Source: Natronincola ferrireducens (lineage in GTDB: Bacteria; Bacillota; Clostridia; Peptostreptococcales; Natronincolaceae). Taken from it: a stretch of 64,000 bases of DNA. Each line of letters opens with the position of its first letter. Positions within the stretch are counted from its first letter, which is position 1. Positions 25,796 to 33,390 of this stretch are shown here, piece by piece. The translations under genes were made by a program, and so were the position numbers. The stretch is taken from NCBI RefSeq assembly GCF_900100845.1, contig NZ_FNFP01000007.1, forward strand, positions 33,585-97,584. Direction: 5' to 3'. Under the pieces are notes generated by a model that did not search any database, had not been told where the DNA came from, and worked only from the letters and a program-made list of their open reading frames with translations.

Positions 25796-26878
25796 CTACT
25801 TATAGGGATATATTAAATCATATTTTGGTTCTATTACAAAATTTTCACTAGAGTCTATAATTCCCCATTTCGTTCCTTTAGGAGTAATCATAGAAACTGT
25901 AGCAAAATCTCCATAAAATTCTCCTGCAAAATCATATTCAGGCTCAATCACAAATTCCCCAAAAGTGTTAATAAAACCCCATTTTTCCTCTCCTTGTTCA
26001 TTTAGTATAGAAACACTATAATGTGATTGAGAGTTGATATTGGCGTTATTAAATATTGCTTCAGTTATTTTATTGCCATTTGTATCAATAAGACCCCATT
26101 TAATATTTTCATCTTCTCTTATGCCATAAAAAGCTCTCCCGTTATTAAAGCTTGTGATATAATCTAACCCATCACAAATGACATTGTTATGTTCATCAAT
26201 AATTTTACTTTTTTCGTTGCCATCCATATCGTTATATGTTATTATCGCACGGGATTCTATAAAATCAGTTGCTTTGTTTGAGCCAACAGAAAACAATGGC
26301 AGTCCATTTTTATCTATGTAGAAGCTAGTATTGGTATCCTCACTATAGACAAGAGCTTTTCCTTCTGAAAAATTTCTTGCAAAGGAATAATTTTTATTAT
26401 ATAGTTTATCTCCACTTTTGTTAATAAAAAAATGTTTGTTATTTATTGAAACTACAGCAACTTCATTTTTAAAGGAAGATACCCAGTCATATTTAGGTTC
26501 TATTGCTATATTTCCTGACTGGTCTATAAATCCCCATTTCCCATCCTTTTTAATTCCTGCGTAGCCTTCTGAAAAATCAAGGACATAATCATATTTTATA
26601 GGAATTTGCACAATGCCTTTTTCATTAATAAACCCCCATTTAGAAAATTGCATAACCCTAGCATAATCTTCATAGATCCTATCAATAAAATGGTAATGGC
26701 TATGTGTCCTTAGAATGTTTTTACCATTTTTATCTGTTATTTCATATTTATTATCATCTTTTACAATAAAAAGAGTGGTAACCTCATTTGTACTATTTAT
26801 CATATTATAAATACCATATAATATAGTTATCAAAAACATTATACAAAGCGGAAATAACATTTTTCTTTTATTTTTCAT
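25796..26878 (-). CDS. WG-repeat protein, membrane-anchored, about 9 repeats
   Basis: A 360-residue protein with an N-terminal membrane helix (about 6-25) and about nine WG repeats, best preserved at WGFINEKGIVQIPIKYDYV and at the C-terminus (WGFINTFGEFVIEPEYDFA). The middle repeats are degenerate. It has the same plan as the larger protein at 22275, outside the element. I start at ATG 26878 (AAAGGG 8 bases upstream); it overlaps the end of the next gene by 11 bases, so both are probably co-translated. Confidence 0.82.
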   Translation of the reverse strand: MKNKRKMLFPLCIMFLITILYGIYNMINSTNEVTTLFIVKDDNKYEITDKNGKNILRTHSHYHFIDRIYEDYARVMQFSKWGFINEKGIVQIPIKYDYVLDFSEGYAGIKKDGKWGFIDQSGNIAIEPKYDWVSSFKNEVAVVSINNKHFFINKSGDKLYNKNYSFARNFSEGKALVYSEDTNTSFYIDKNGLPLFSVGSNKATDFIESRAIITYNDMDGNEKSKIIDEHNNVICDGLDYITSFNNGRAFYGIREDENIKWGLIDTNGNKITEAIFNNANINSQSHYSVSILNEQGEEKWGFINTFGEFVIEPEYDFAGEFYGDFATVSMITPKGTKWGIIDSSENFVIEPKYDLIYPYK

Positions 26879-27161
26879 TATTATCACCCTTTATATCTAT
26901 ACCTATATAATAGCTTCCCATAACTATAAGAAAATTACTTGCATACAAAATTAAATAGATTGGTATATTAGTTATAAAATTTATATGCCCCCTAGAAATA
27001 GCAATATAATTACCAATAATTATAGATAAAAAACTCAATAGAATCCTCAATTTTTTTAAGGGAATTGCTAAAAATAGATGTTTTAATGGTAAAAAATAGA
27101 TTAGTAATACATTAATAATTGTAGATAAAATTAGGATAGATAAAGTTTGTTGAATACTCAT
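26868..27161 (-). CDS. Hypothetical three-helix membrane protein
   Basis: A 97-residue protein with three membrane helices and a short charged tail (GIDIKGDNNEK). GGGAGG lies 6 bases before ATG 27161, so I reject an upstream start at 27218. Overlap with the WG-repeat gene suggests the two proteins work at the same membrane site. No family recognised. Confidence 0.6.
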   Translation of the reverse strand: MSIQQTLSILILSTIINVLLIYFLPLKHLFLAIPLKKLRILLSFLSIIIGNYIAISRGHINFITNIPIYLILYASNFLIVMGSYYIGIDIKGDNNEK

Positions 27162-27345
27162 GTTTGCCTCCCTAATCGCTAATATATTAGGTGAAAAGTA
27201 TAATGTGCGACTATTCACATTATACTTTTCACTTAGTTTAATACTTATTCATATCATTAATCATAATGCAACATGGATTTTCGGGAATCATTTGCATTGA
27301 TTTAAATATCATTGTTGACTTGGTTAACCCTATTTACATTTATGT

Positions 27346-28050
27346 CTAGATAAATATTGAATGATATGCTATGTCTTTTATATGATATCTTGGTGAATAG
27401 TCCTTATCAAAGAAATATGCTTGTGTATATCTTTTAACCAATGAACCTAACTGACCATGATACCATTCGTTTTCTATATAATATAATGCTTGAGAATCTT
27501 GAAAAGCAACAGGAATGGCGCCTATTATTGCACCTGCAACAGCTGCTGCCAAAGGATTTACGAAGCAGACATATACAATGGCACTAGTAAGTAGTGATAA
27601 AGAAATAGCTTTTAATACATTATACAGCCTTAAGCTCTTATATGATCCTCCTCTGTAATTAGTAAACTCATACTCTGAATATGGTGAATCACTCTCTGCA
27701 ACATAAGCACGCCCCTGTATTCCAACATCACTCCCATTATCTTCTGGTACTATAACTGCATCTTCTGGAATTTGTATTGAGCCTTCGTTTATTTCAATTG
27801 CTTCTACTCCATTAACTTTTACTGTTGTGTCGTTATTGGCTAAGACAGCTAACTCACTGTCATTATTAAGCATTTCTAAAGTTACATCTCCTGATAAATT
27901 TTCACTCTTATGAACAATCATTGTTTCGCCATTCATGTTAATTATTTCTGTATCGCTCTTGCTTTCTACTTCTGCATCACTGGCAAAAGCATATAATGGT
28001 GTTATTGCTAATAGAAAAAATATCAAAACTAAGGATACTAATTTTTTCAT
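27346..28050 (-). CDS. Secreted hypothetical protein with hydrophobic Gly/Ala-rich segment
   Basis: A 234-residue protein with a clean Sec signal peptide (cleavage after PLYAFA, about residue 23), an acidic beta-rich domain, and a C-terminal part with a hydrophobic stretch near residues 148-185 (NPLAAAVAGAIIGAIPVAF) followed by an aromatic, charged tail. The hydrophobic Gly/Ala helix after a pro-region-like domain is reminiscent of pore-forming bacteriocin precursors, but I do not recognise a family. AGGAGGG precedes the ATG. Confidence 0.6.
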   Translation of the reverse strand: MKKLVSLVLIFFLLAITPLYAFASDAEVESKSDTEIINMNGETMIVHKSENLSGDVTLEMLNNDSELAVLANNDTTVKVNGVEAIEINEGSIQIPEDAVIVPEDNGSDVGIQGRAYVAESDSPYSEYEFTNYRGGSYKSLRLYNVLKAISLSLLTSAIVYVCFVNPLAAAVAGAIIGAIPVAFQDSQALYYIENEWYHGQLGSLVKRYTQAYFFDKDYSPRYHIKDIAYHSIFI

Positions 28051-28232
28051 TTGTTACCCTCCTATTTTTTTATTCTCTTACTTTAGTAAAAACTGATGAG
28101 TAGGGCCGGCCCCTATTATTATGTATTTGACGTATCCTTTGCTTTACCTTCTCTAAAAGACTAATTAGCCAAATTCAACCATTATATGACCATATCCAGT
28201 GATAAATAACCATTTTCAATTCATGTCTCCTA

Positions 28233-28664
28233 TTAAAAAGTAATTATTTCTTTAAGTTTTTCAAACTTATATCTGCTCATGTAAGCTGTTTTTTTAGTAC
28301 CACTAAATTCAATTTTATAAGATCTATTGCCTATTTCTTGTATTCTAGCGATTTTGCAAATACTTACTATGAAAGATTGATGCACTCTTAATAAGTTTCT
28401 ATTTAACTTGTTTTCTAGCTCTGTTAATGTTTTGTTTATAATGTACTCCTCTTTAATAGTATGAACAACTGTATCCCTACCTACTTTTTCAATAAAAATT
28501 ATTTCTTTCAATGGTAGCATTAATGTATTATTTTTATCTTTTACAGTTATCATGCTGATATTAGATTGGCTAGAAATCTTCATTATACTTAGTACAAGTT
28601 CGGCTAGATTGTTTTTAAAAACAGCAACATCTATTGGTTTGAGTAAGTAACTTGAGTTGTGCAA
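28233..28664 (-). pseudogene. LytTR response regulator, N-terminally truncated by an insertion sequence
   Basis: The frame begins YLLKPIDVAVFKNNL, the last strand and helix of a receiver domain, then continues into a complete LytTR DNA-binding domain (about residues 40-140: KEIIFIEKVGRD, LLRVHQSFIVSICKI). The phosphorylated receiver part is missing because transposase DNA joins directly upstream. The ATG used at 28664 falls at the junction. The fragment could still be made and bind DNA, but would not be regulated by a sensor kinase. Confidence 0.75.
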
Positions 28665-28667
28665 AAA

Positions 28668-29306
28668 TTAAATAGCAACCTTGAGTATCTTGAACAACTC
28701 ATCTAATGCAACATTATTTACTGTCTTAAGATGTATAAATCTTATTAAATCCTGGAAGGTAACCCCTTTGATGCTCCTAATAGCATGCCCTAGAGTAAAC
28801 TCCTGTTGTTCTTGGCTTTTTCTAAAACGATAAACTTCAATATAGGTGTATGCCAAGTAAACAATAGACCAAAATCTTTTTAAACCTTTGAGTTTACGCA
28901 TTTGGTAATGCTTTAAACCCAGTCTATCTTTTAGATATAGAAAAGAAGTTTCTATGCTCCATCTGATTGAATAGTATTCTAGGATGGTCATAGTAGATAA
29001 TTCTATATCAGTAGACACAATACAGGTTGGTTTCCCTGCAGGTGAATTAGCCTCCCAGCATATTAATACTACAGCATTGTCAATGCCATTAATACCACCT
29101 TCGTAGCGATATACTTTATATTTTTTACCCTTGAAGGTAACGACATCAAGGTCATGATCTTCAATATATCCTACAAAGTCAGAGATTTTGATTTTTATCC
29201 CTTGAGGGTAGATACATCTATTGGTTTTTAAACCACCAATAAGATGGAGCCCATAGGATAAACTTTTTTCAATAATTTTTTTAGAAGTAAACCAACTATC
29301 TGCCAA
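28668..29306 (-). pseudogene. IS4-type DDE transposase, N-terminally truncated
   Basis: A 212-residue frame with ADSWFTSKKIIEKSLSYG, the second catalytic Asp region of IS4-like transposases, and YSIRWSIETSFLYLKDRLGL, the Y-(2)-R-(3)-E-(6)-K signature. The frame can be followed about 55 bases further upstream (to about 29365) before a stop, and the first catalytic Asp region is absent. It is a 3' portion of an insertion sequence now fused to the LytTR remnant. Confidence 0.8.
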
Positions 29307-29431
29307 AAGATAGGTGGGATACTTGGTTTTGTTATTATATTGATGGAATACCTCTAAATTTTAAGCTTTAGCTGTCATACATTTTGCATGACAATTATTC
29401 TATTGTTGGGGTTTAAATAGTCAGTATGTAC

Positions 29432-29773
29432 CTAAGGAGTGATGAATAATAATCCCGTATTCTTCAGAACCCAAATGCCCCTTGCTGCTAACGGCTTTTC
29501 ATGTTTATCTAGAACGGTCATCAAGCTATCCTCTAGGTTGGTGTTGGTTTCATTGGCGATACAAATAAGGGAAAATAATACATCCCCCAGTTCTTCCTCC
29601 CAGCCTTGGGTAGGGGCAAATTCCTTTTCTCCGTAGTTCGTGCCCTTTAGCACTTCCTTTGAAAGTTCTCCTACTTCAGAGGCGATGTCAATCATTCTAA
29701 TTTCAATCTTTGTATTCATGCCTTTTTCTTGAGTAAATCCGTTGACTATTTTTTGTAGAGCTGATAATTCCAT
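29432..29773 (-). CDS. MazG-like nucleotide pyrophosphohydrolase
   Basis: A 113-residue all-alpha NTP-pyrophosphatase. The metal-binding pairs are visible: ASEVGELSKE (about 31-40) and EELGDVLFSL (about 60-69). MazG-like enzymes hydrolyse abnormal or surplus nucleoside triphosphates and sometimes lower (p)ppGpp. The last 15 residues (WVLKNTGLLFITP) do not look like the family and another frame continues plausibly (HLGSEEYG), so a late frameshift is possible. AAGGAGG lies before the ATG. Confidence 0.8.
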   Translation of the reverse strand: MELSALQKIVNGFTQEKGMNTKIEIRMIDIASEVGELSKEVLKGTNYGEKEFAPTQGWEEELGDVLFSLICIANETNTNLEDSLMTVLDKHEKPLAARGIWVLKNTGLLFITP

Positions 29774-29825
29774 TTCATTCCTCCTTGGTTAAATGTCACC
29801 CATTTATTTTTAGTGTTATTTACGT

Positions 29826-30098
29826 TTAAGCCGTAAGATACCTCCTATTAGAAAGATAGAAGGGGGGGAAGAAAAGAAAAAGTATATCTGTTATAGCAGA
29901 ATCTGTTAAAAGCAAAAGCATAATTGGTACAGTTAGTCCTACTAAACCTGCTATAATCAGCAATACAGGATATTTTGCTAAGTTTAAAATAGGTCGTTGG
30001 ATTCTTCCAGTGCCAATATAGTGACCAGGATTATATTGATTCTGTTGCCATTCATTTAAATCCTCCATATCCTTTTGGAAGCTATTATCCTCTTTCAT
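29826..30098 (-). pseudogene. Small two-helix membrane protein, frameshifted paralogue
   Basis: Nearly identical to the protein at 20244-20525 for the first 77 residues, then the frame is lost. The minus strand has seven C (G7 at 29872-29878 on plus) where the intact copy has CCCTCC; removing one C restores the ending PSIFLIGGILRLKRK and a normal stop. The tract is a good slippage site, so the gene may be switched rather than dead. Confidence 0.8.
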
Positions 30099-30201
30099 AA
30101 AATCAACCTCCTTGTATGCCTCTCATAAGTAAATTGATGCACATATTAAACAAAATACATAAGGGTTTGTGTAAAAGCAGGCTACATTGCCCAATTATTA
30201 A

Positions 30202-30459
30202 TTAAAGTTTCTTGATTATCATTTTTAAGGGCTTATATAAAGCCAGCAGAAGGATTAAAACACTTATCCCTATTATGGCAGAATAAGTATCTCCAGAAAG
30301 ATATATTTCTGTTGGACCATCTGCTCCACCTATTATGCCTATACTTGAAGCATGATTAGGGGAAGTAGTAAACCTAGCTACTATTCTGGCAATAAATATA
30401 ATAATCAAACATAAGAGCAAATGCTTGCTAAAACTCCATTTGGAAAATAACTTTTTCAT
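30202..30459 (-). CDS. Mini-protein with the OadB/GcdB GGADGPT motif
   Basis: An 85-residue protein with two membrane helices (about 12-30 and 60-78). Between them is SIGIIGGADGPTEIYLSG, very close to a signature of the beta subunit of sodium-pumping decarboxylases (OadB, GcdB), which is normally about 370-430 residues. The mini-protein lacks the rest of the pump and no decarboxylase genes lie nearby. It is probably a small relative with another role. Function unknown. Confidence 0.7.
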   Translation of the reverse strand: MKKLFSKWSFSKHLLLCLIIIFIARIVARFTTSPNHASSIGIIGGADGPTEIYLSGDTYSAIIGISVLILLLALYKPLKMIIKKL

Positions 30460-30563
30460 AAATTCATTCTCCTTTTATTTGAGGAATTTTTATCTGTTTC
30501 ATCAATGTAAGTTAAGGCACTGTAACTTTCCTAACTATGTACTAAGAAATGCTGGCGGTTTTC

Positions 30564-31220
30564 TCATTCAGGAAAACAATCAATATCAAAAAATGTATTT
30601 TTCATTTGCGCCTCGGTCTTTGAGCTGTATACTATAAATTCTGATGTGCTTCTGATATTTGATATTAATAGGTCGATAGAGGAGGGATTCTTAGTTAGTT
30701 TAAGTATTTTTGCAATTTCACGCTGATTTACAAGGTATTGAGGTTCATTCTTTACATTCTTTAGGCTTATAGTCTTCATATCGTAGGGCTTTTCCATTTG
30801 TTCATATCTAATGATATGTCGCCAGTAGGGGTAAAAGGTGATAAGCTCAAAAAAATCTTTTAAATTATTGGCTATCTTACCATACATTCCCTGATGATTC
30901 ACATATCCAACAGGATAATCATCATCCGACATGTTCCCCATGTCACCGATTGTGCCAAAGCAATTTCCTTCACTATCAACAGCAAAAATCCAGAAACACG
31001 GAACAGGGTAAAAGTGGAATTCCTCCAAGTTTTGTGTAGTGCAAAAAATCATATCACAGTTATCTTTCAATAACTTATATATTTTTAGATTTTGCTCATT
31101 TTTAGGAACAGGAACAATGTTTTTTCCTGCTAAAACAACTTCGACGTTCTCATCAGAATAATATGCTGCTGCTTGATTTTTTCCTTCAATATCTATCAAT
31201 AGTTTTTTAGGTCTATCCAC
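30564..31220 (-). CDS. SUKH/SMI1-KNR4-like protein, copy B
   Basis: A 218-residue paralogue of the protein at 17457-18122, with the same core (VPCFWIFAVDSEGNCFGTIG, PVGYVNHQGMYGKIANNL, ELITFYPYWRHIIRYEQ). The two differ mainly in the N- and C-terminal thirds. As an SUKH-like fold it may be an orphan immunity protein. Copy B is inside the recombinase element, copy A outside it, so the element shares gene stock with the neighbouring island. Confidence 0.55.
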   Translation of the reverse strand: MDRPKKLLIDIEGKNQAAAYYSDENVEVVLAGKNIVPVPKNEQNLKIYKLLKDNCDMIFCTTQNLEEFHFYPVPCFWIFAVDSEGNCFGTIGDMGNMSDDDYPVGYVNHQGMYGKIANNLKDFFELITFYPYWRHIIRYEQMEKPYDMKTISLKNVKNEPQYLVNQREIAKILKLTKNPSSIDLLISNIRSTSEFIVYSSKTEAQMKNTFFDIDCFPE

Positions 31221-31380
31221 TAGACTTCAATCCTTCCTAGTTATTAGAGTATCTTTGCTTGGCGAAGCCACTTGTTGCGCATGGAAAAGATGATGTGTAA
31301 CATTGCATAAAGTAATTATTATATCGTCTAAACGCACTCATCATTAGTTGAAAATTTACTGTTTTTTTACTAAGTCAATA

Positions 31381-31848
31381 TTATGATTTAACTATCTCTT
31401 TTGTAATCCTTAAGAGTAAATTTAGCAATATTAAAGAAAGTATCTCTGTTGAAATAAGGGTCATAAATAACCTATAATGTTCAGTTTTGTACTTTATAAA
31501 AAAAAGACTTAAAAAATAAACAATAGAACTAATAATTATGGATATTAATAAATTTTTCTTCTTAACTAAATGTTTATATTTATTATTTGATATTATATAA
31601 AAGACTTCTAGTAGGAATATTGATGAAAACATTAATTTTAGAATGTAATTTACTGCGATTACAGTAGTTTCGTTACTTATAGGCGGTCTATCCATATACC
31701 ACCAATAATATTCTTCGGTTATGCCCCATCTAGAAAAATCGCTAGGTAAAATTATAATATCCTGATACCAAATCAACATAATCATAAAAAAAATATTGAA
31801 TAATATTATAGAAATCAAGGAAATCATTAATGCTCTATGTTTTGTCAT
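31381..31848 (-). CDS. Hypothetical four-helix membrane protein
   Basis: A 155-residue protein: helix 1 at about 7-28, an outside loop with an aromatic cluster (EEYYWWYMDRPP), then three helices. No family recognised and no clear ribosome site stronger than GGGGA before the ATG. It lies in the element cargo between the SUKH-like and acetyltransferase genes. Confidence 0.5.
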   Translation of the reverse strand: MTKHRALMISLISIILFNIFFMIMLIWYQDIIILPSDFSRWGITEEYYWWYMDRPPISNETTVIAVNYILKLMFSSIFLLEVFYIISNNKYKHLVKKKNLLISIIISSIVYFLSLFFIKYKTEHYRLFMTLISTEILSLILLNLLLRITKEIVKS

Positions 31849-32004
31849 AATTAAGTCCCCCGTAGAATTTATTATATATTTTCCATCAGTATAGCTGTTC
31901 CTCCTTATATATCTTGTGTCGCCTAGAAAAGATGATGTGCAATATATATCTTATTTTGCTACTTTACAATATACGAACTACGCGTCTTAATAATATTTTT
32001 GTAT

Positions 32005-32430
32005 TTATAACTTCCATATCATTGAATATTCTATTTCCTTAGTTTCATCATTCTCTTTCTCTTCTTTAATCTTAAATCTATGCTTTTTATAAAAGTTTAA
32101 AGCCTTTATATTCCTAGCGTAAACATCTAAACTTAAAACAGAATATTCTTGTTTGCATCTTTCAAGCAATTTACTTCCTATACCTTCATTCTGGTATTTA
32201 CTAGAAACAAATAATCCTGCAATATATGATTCTTCAATAATACCTATGAAACCTTTTATTTCATTACCTTCTTCATAGACAAGGACAGTAGCATCTGGCA
32301 AAGCATTCTTCACATACTCATAGTTTGACTTCCAATAGTCTGCTGGTATAAAGTCATGAGCACTAATATTTGCTTCCAGCCAAATTTTCATTATACTATC
32401 TATTTTAGAATTATCTAATTCTTTTATCAT
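32005..32430 (-). CDS. GNAT-family N-acetyltransferase
   Basis: A 141-residue acetyltransferase. The acetyl-CoA-binding motif A is visible in IAGLFVSSKYQNEGIGSKLLE (positions about 68-90; the Q-x-x-G-I-G loop) and motif B in LDVYARNIKALNFYKKHRF. It resembles the YjaB/YncA-like subgroup; the acceptor is unknown. AGGAGG lies 7 bases before ATG 32430, which I prefer to the TTG three bases earlier. Confidence 0.85.
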   Translation of the reverse strand: MIKELDNSKIDSIMKIWLEANISAHDFIPADYWKSNYEYVKNALPDATVLVYEEGNEIKGFIGIIEESYIAGLFVSSKYQNEGIGSKLLERCKQEYSVLSLDVYARNIKALNFYKKHRFKIKEEKENDETKEIEYSMIWKL

Positions 32431-32585
32431 CAAATATCCTCCTATTTTATAAAAATTTCAGTCCATAATTTTTGACACATAATTTTACAGATACATAGTT
32501 AAATATACTTATTTTTGTTACATATTTTTCATCTAATTCGTCTTAAGAAAGACAATGTGCCATTATCAAATATTACATTCATTAC

Positions 32586-33095
32586 TCAACTTGACAAGTT
32601 AGATGCTGATGATTTTGATTTCAATGCTGAATAAAAGCCTAAGCTAAATACTACAAGCATTAATAAATAAGCGATTAGCAAAGCTATACTTACTTGAATG
32701 TCATTTGTAAATAATGTTACGATACGAACCCCCGACCCTAAAAAGCCTAGAGCATAATAATGAGCTGTATTTATTAAAAAAGGGTTTCTACTAGTAATGT
32801 CTAATAGCAATTGCCAAATGTATAAACTAATTAAAATACCCCATGCAATATTCCCTAGAATAAAACTTTTCATTGTATTCATGCTTAAATTACCAAATGC
32901 TCTTCCCACAAAAAACCAAATTGCCATACCGCCGCCATACATCCAAGGAACATGTAAAAGACTGGCTAGTTGCAAATATACCTGATTATTCCTTGTTATT
33001 CCCAATCTCATAAATCCCTCAATGTAACAGCCTATTATAAGCGGTAACAAGACTAGTAAAACTAATCTATACTTCATATTTGTTTTCAATGGCAT
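32586..33095 (-). CDS. Hypothetical membrane protein with about four helices
   Basis: A 169-residue protein with hydrophobic segments near 10-27, 50-68, 80-100 and 133-155 and a serine-rich C-terminus (KSKSSASNLSS). No family recognised. It is the last minus-strand gene before the recombinase and is divergent from it, so the repeat at 33158 lies in the shared intergenic space. Confidence 0.55.
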   Translation of the reverse strand: MPLKTNMKYRLVLLVLLPLIIGCYIEGFMRLGITRNNQVYLQLASLLHVPWMYGGGMAIWFFVGRAFGNLSMNTMKSFILGNIAWGILISLYIWQLLLDITSRNPFLINTAHYYALGFLGSGVRIVTLFTNDIQVSIALLIAYLLMLVVFSLGFYSALKSKSSASNLSS

Positions 33096-33157
33096 TTGTC
33101 CTTCCCCCTTTTAGCATTAAATTATATCAACTAACATAGCTATGTCGTGTTTTTTCA

Positions 33158-33347
33158 TCATCTATGTATCTATAGAATATGGTTCTACTCCTTTTATAGT
33201 ACCACCCATATCCAAATATTACAAACACTACACCACGCATAAAACCTGCCTCCAAATGATATAATCAATACTTAAGGAGGTCCGTAGATATATTTCTTTA
33301 TTTCTACTCATACATTAGAAATAAAGACCAAGCTAAGGGGTAGGGGG
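33158..33347 (+). repeat. Duplicated promoter-leader-like element, copy 2 (before the recombinase)
   Basis: Related to 24297-24482 over its full length: CTACTCCTTTTATAGTA, TATAAT (33260-33265), AAGGAGGTCCGTAGATA, and the same 12-base perfect stem (33295-33306 with 33316-33327) and AAGCTAAGGGGTAGGG. Weaker similarity continues to the recombinase ribosome site. The recombinase ATG is 63 bases after the hairpin. Confidence 0.75.
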
Positions 33348-33390
33348 TTACCCACATATGGCAGGTAGTTATCTGAAGGAGGATAAAAGT

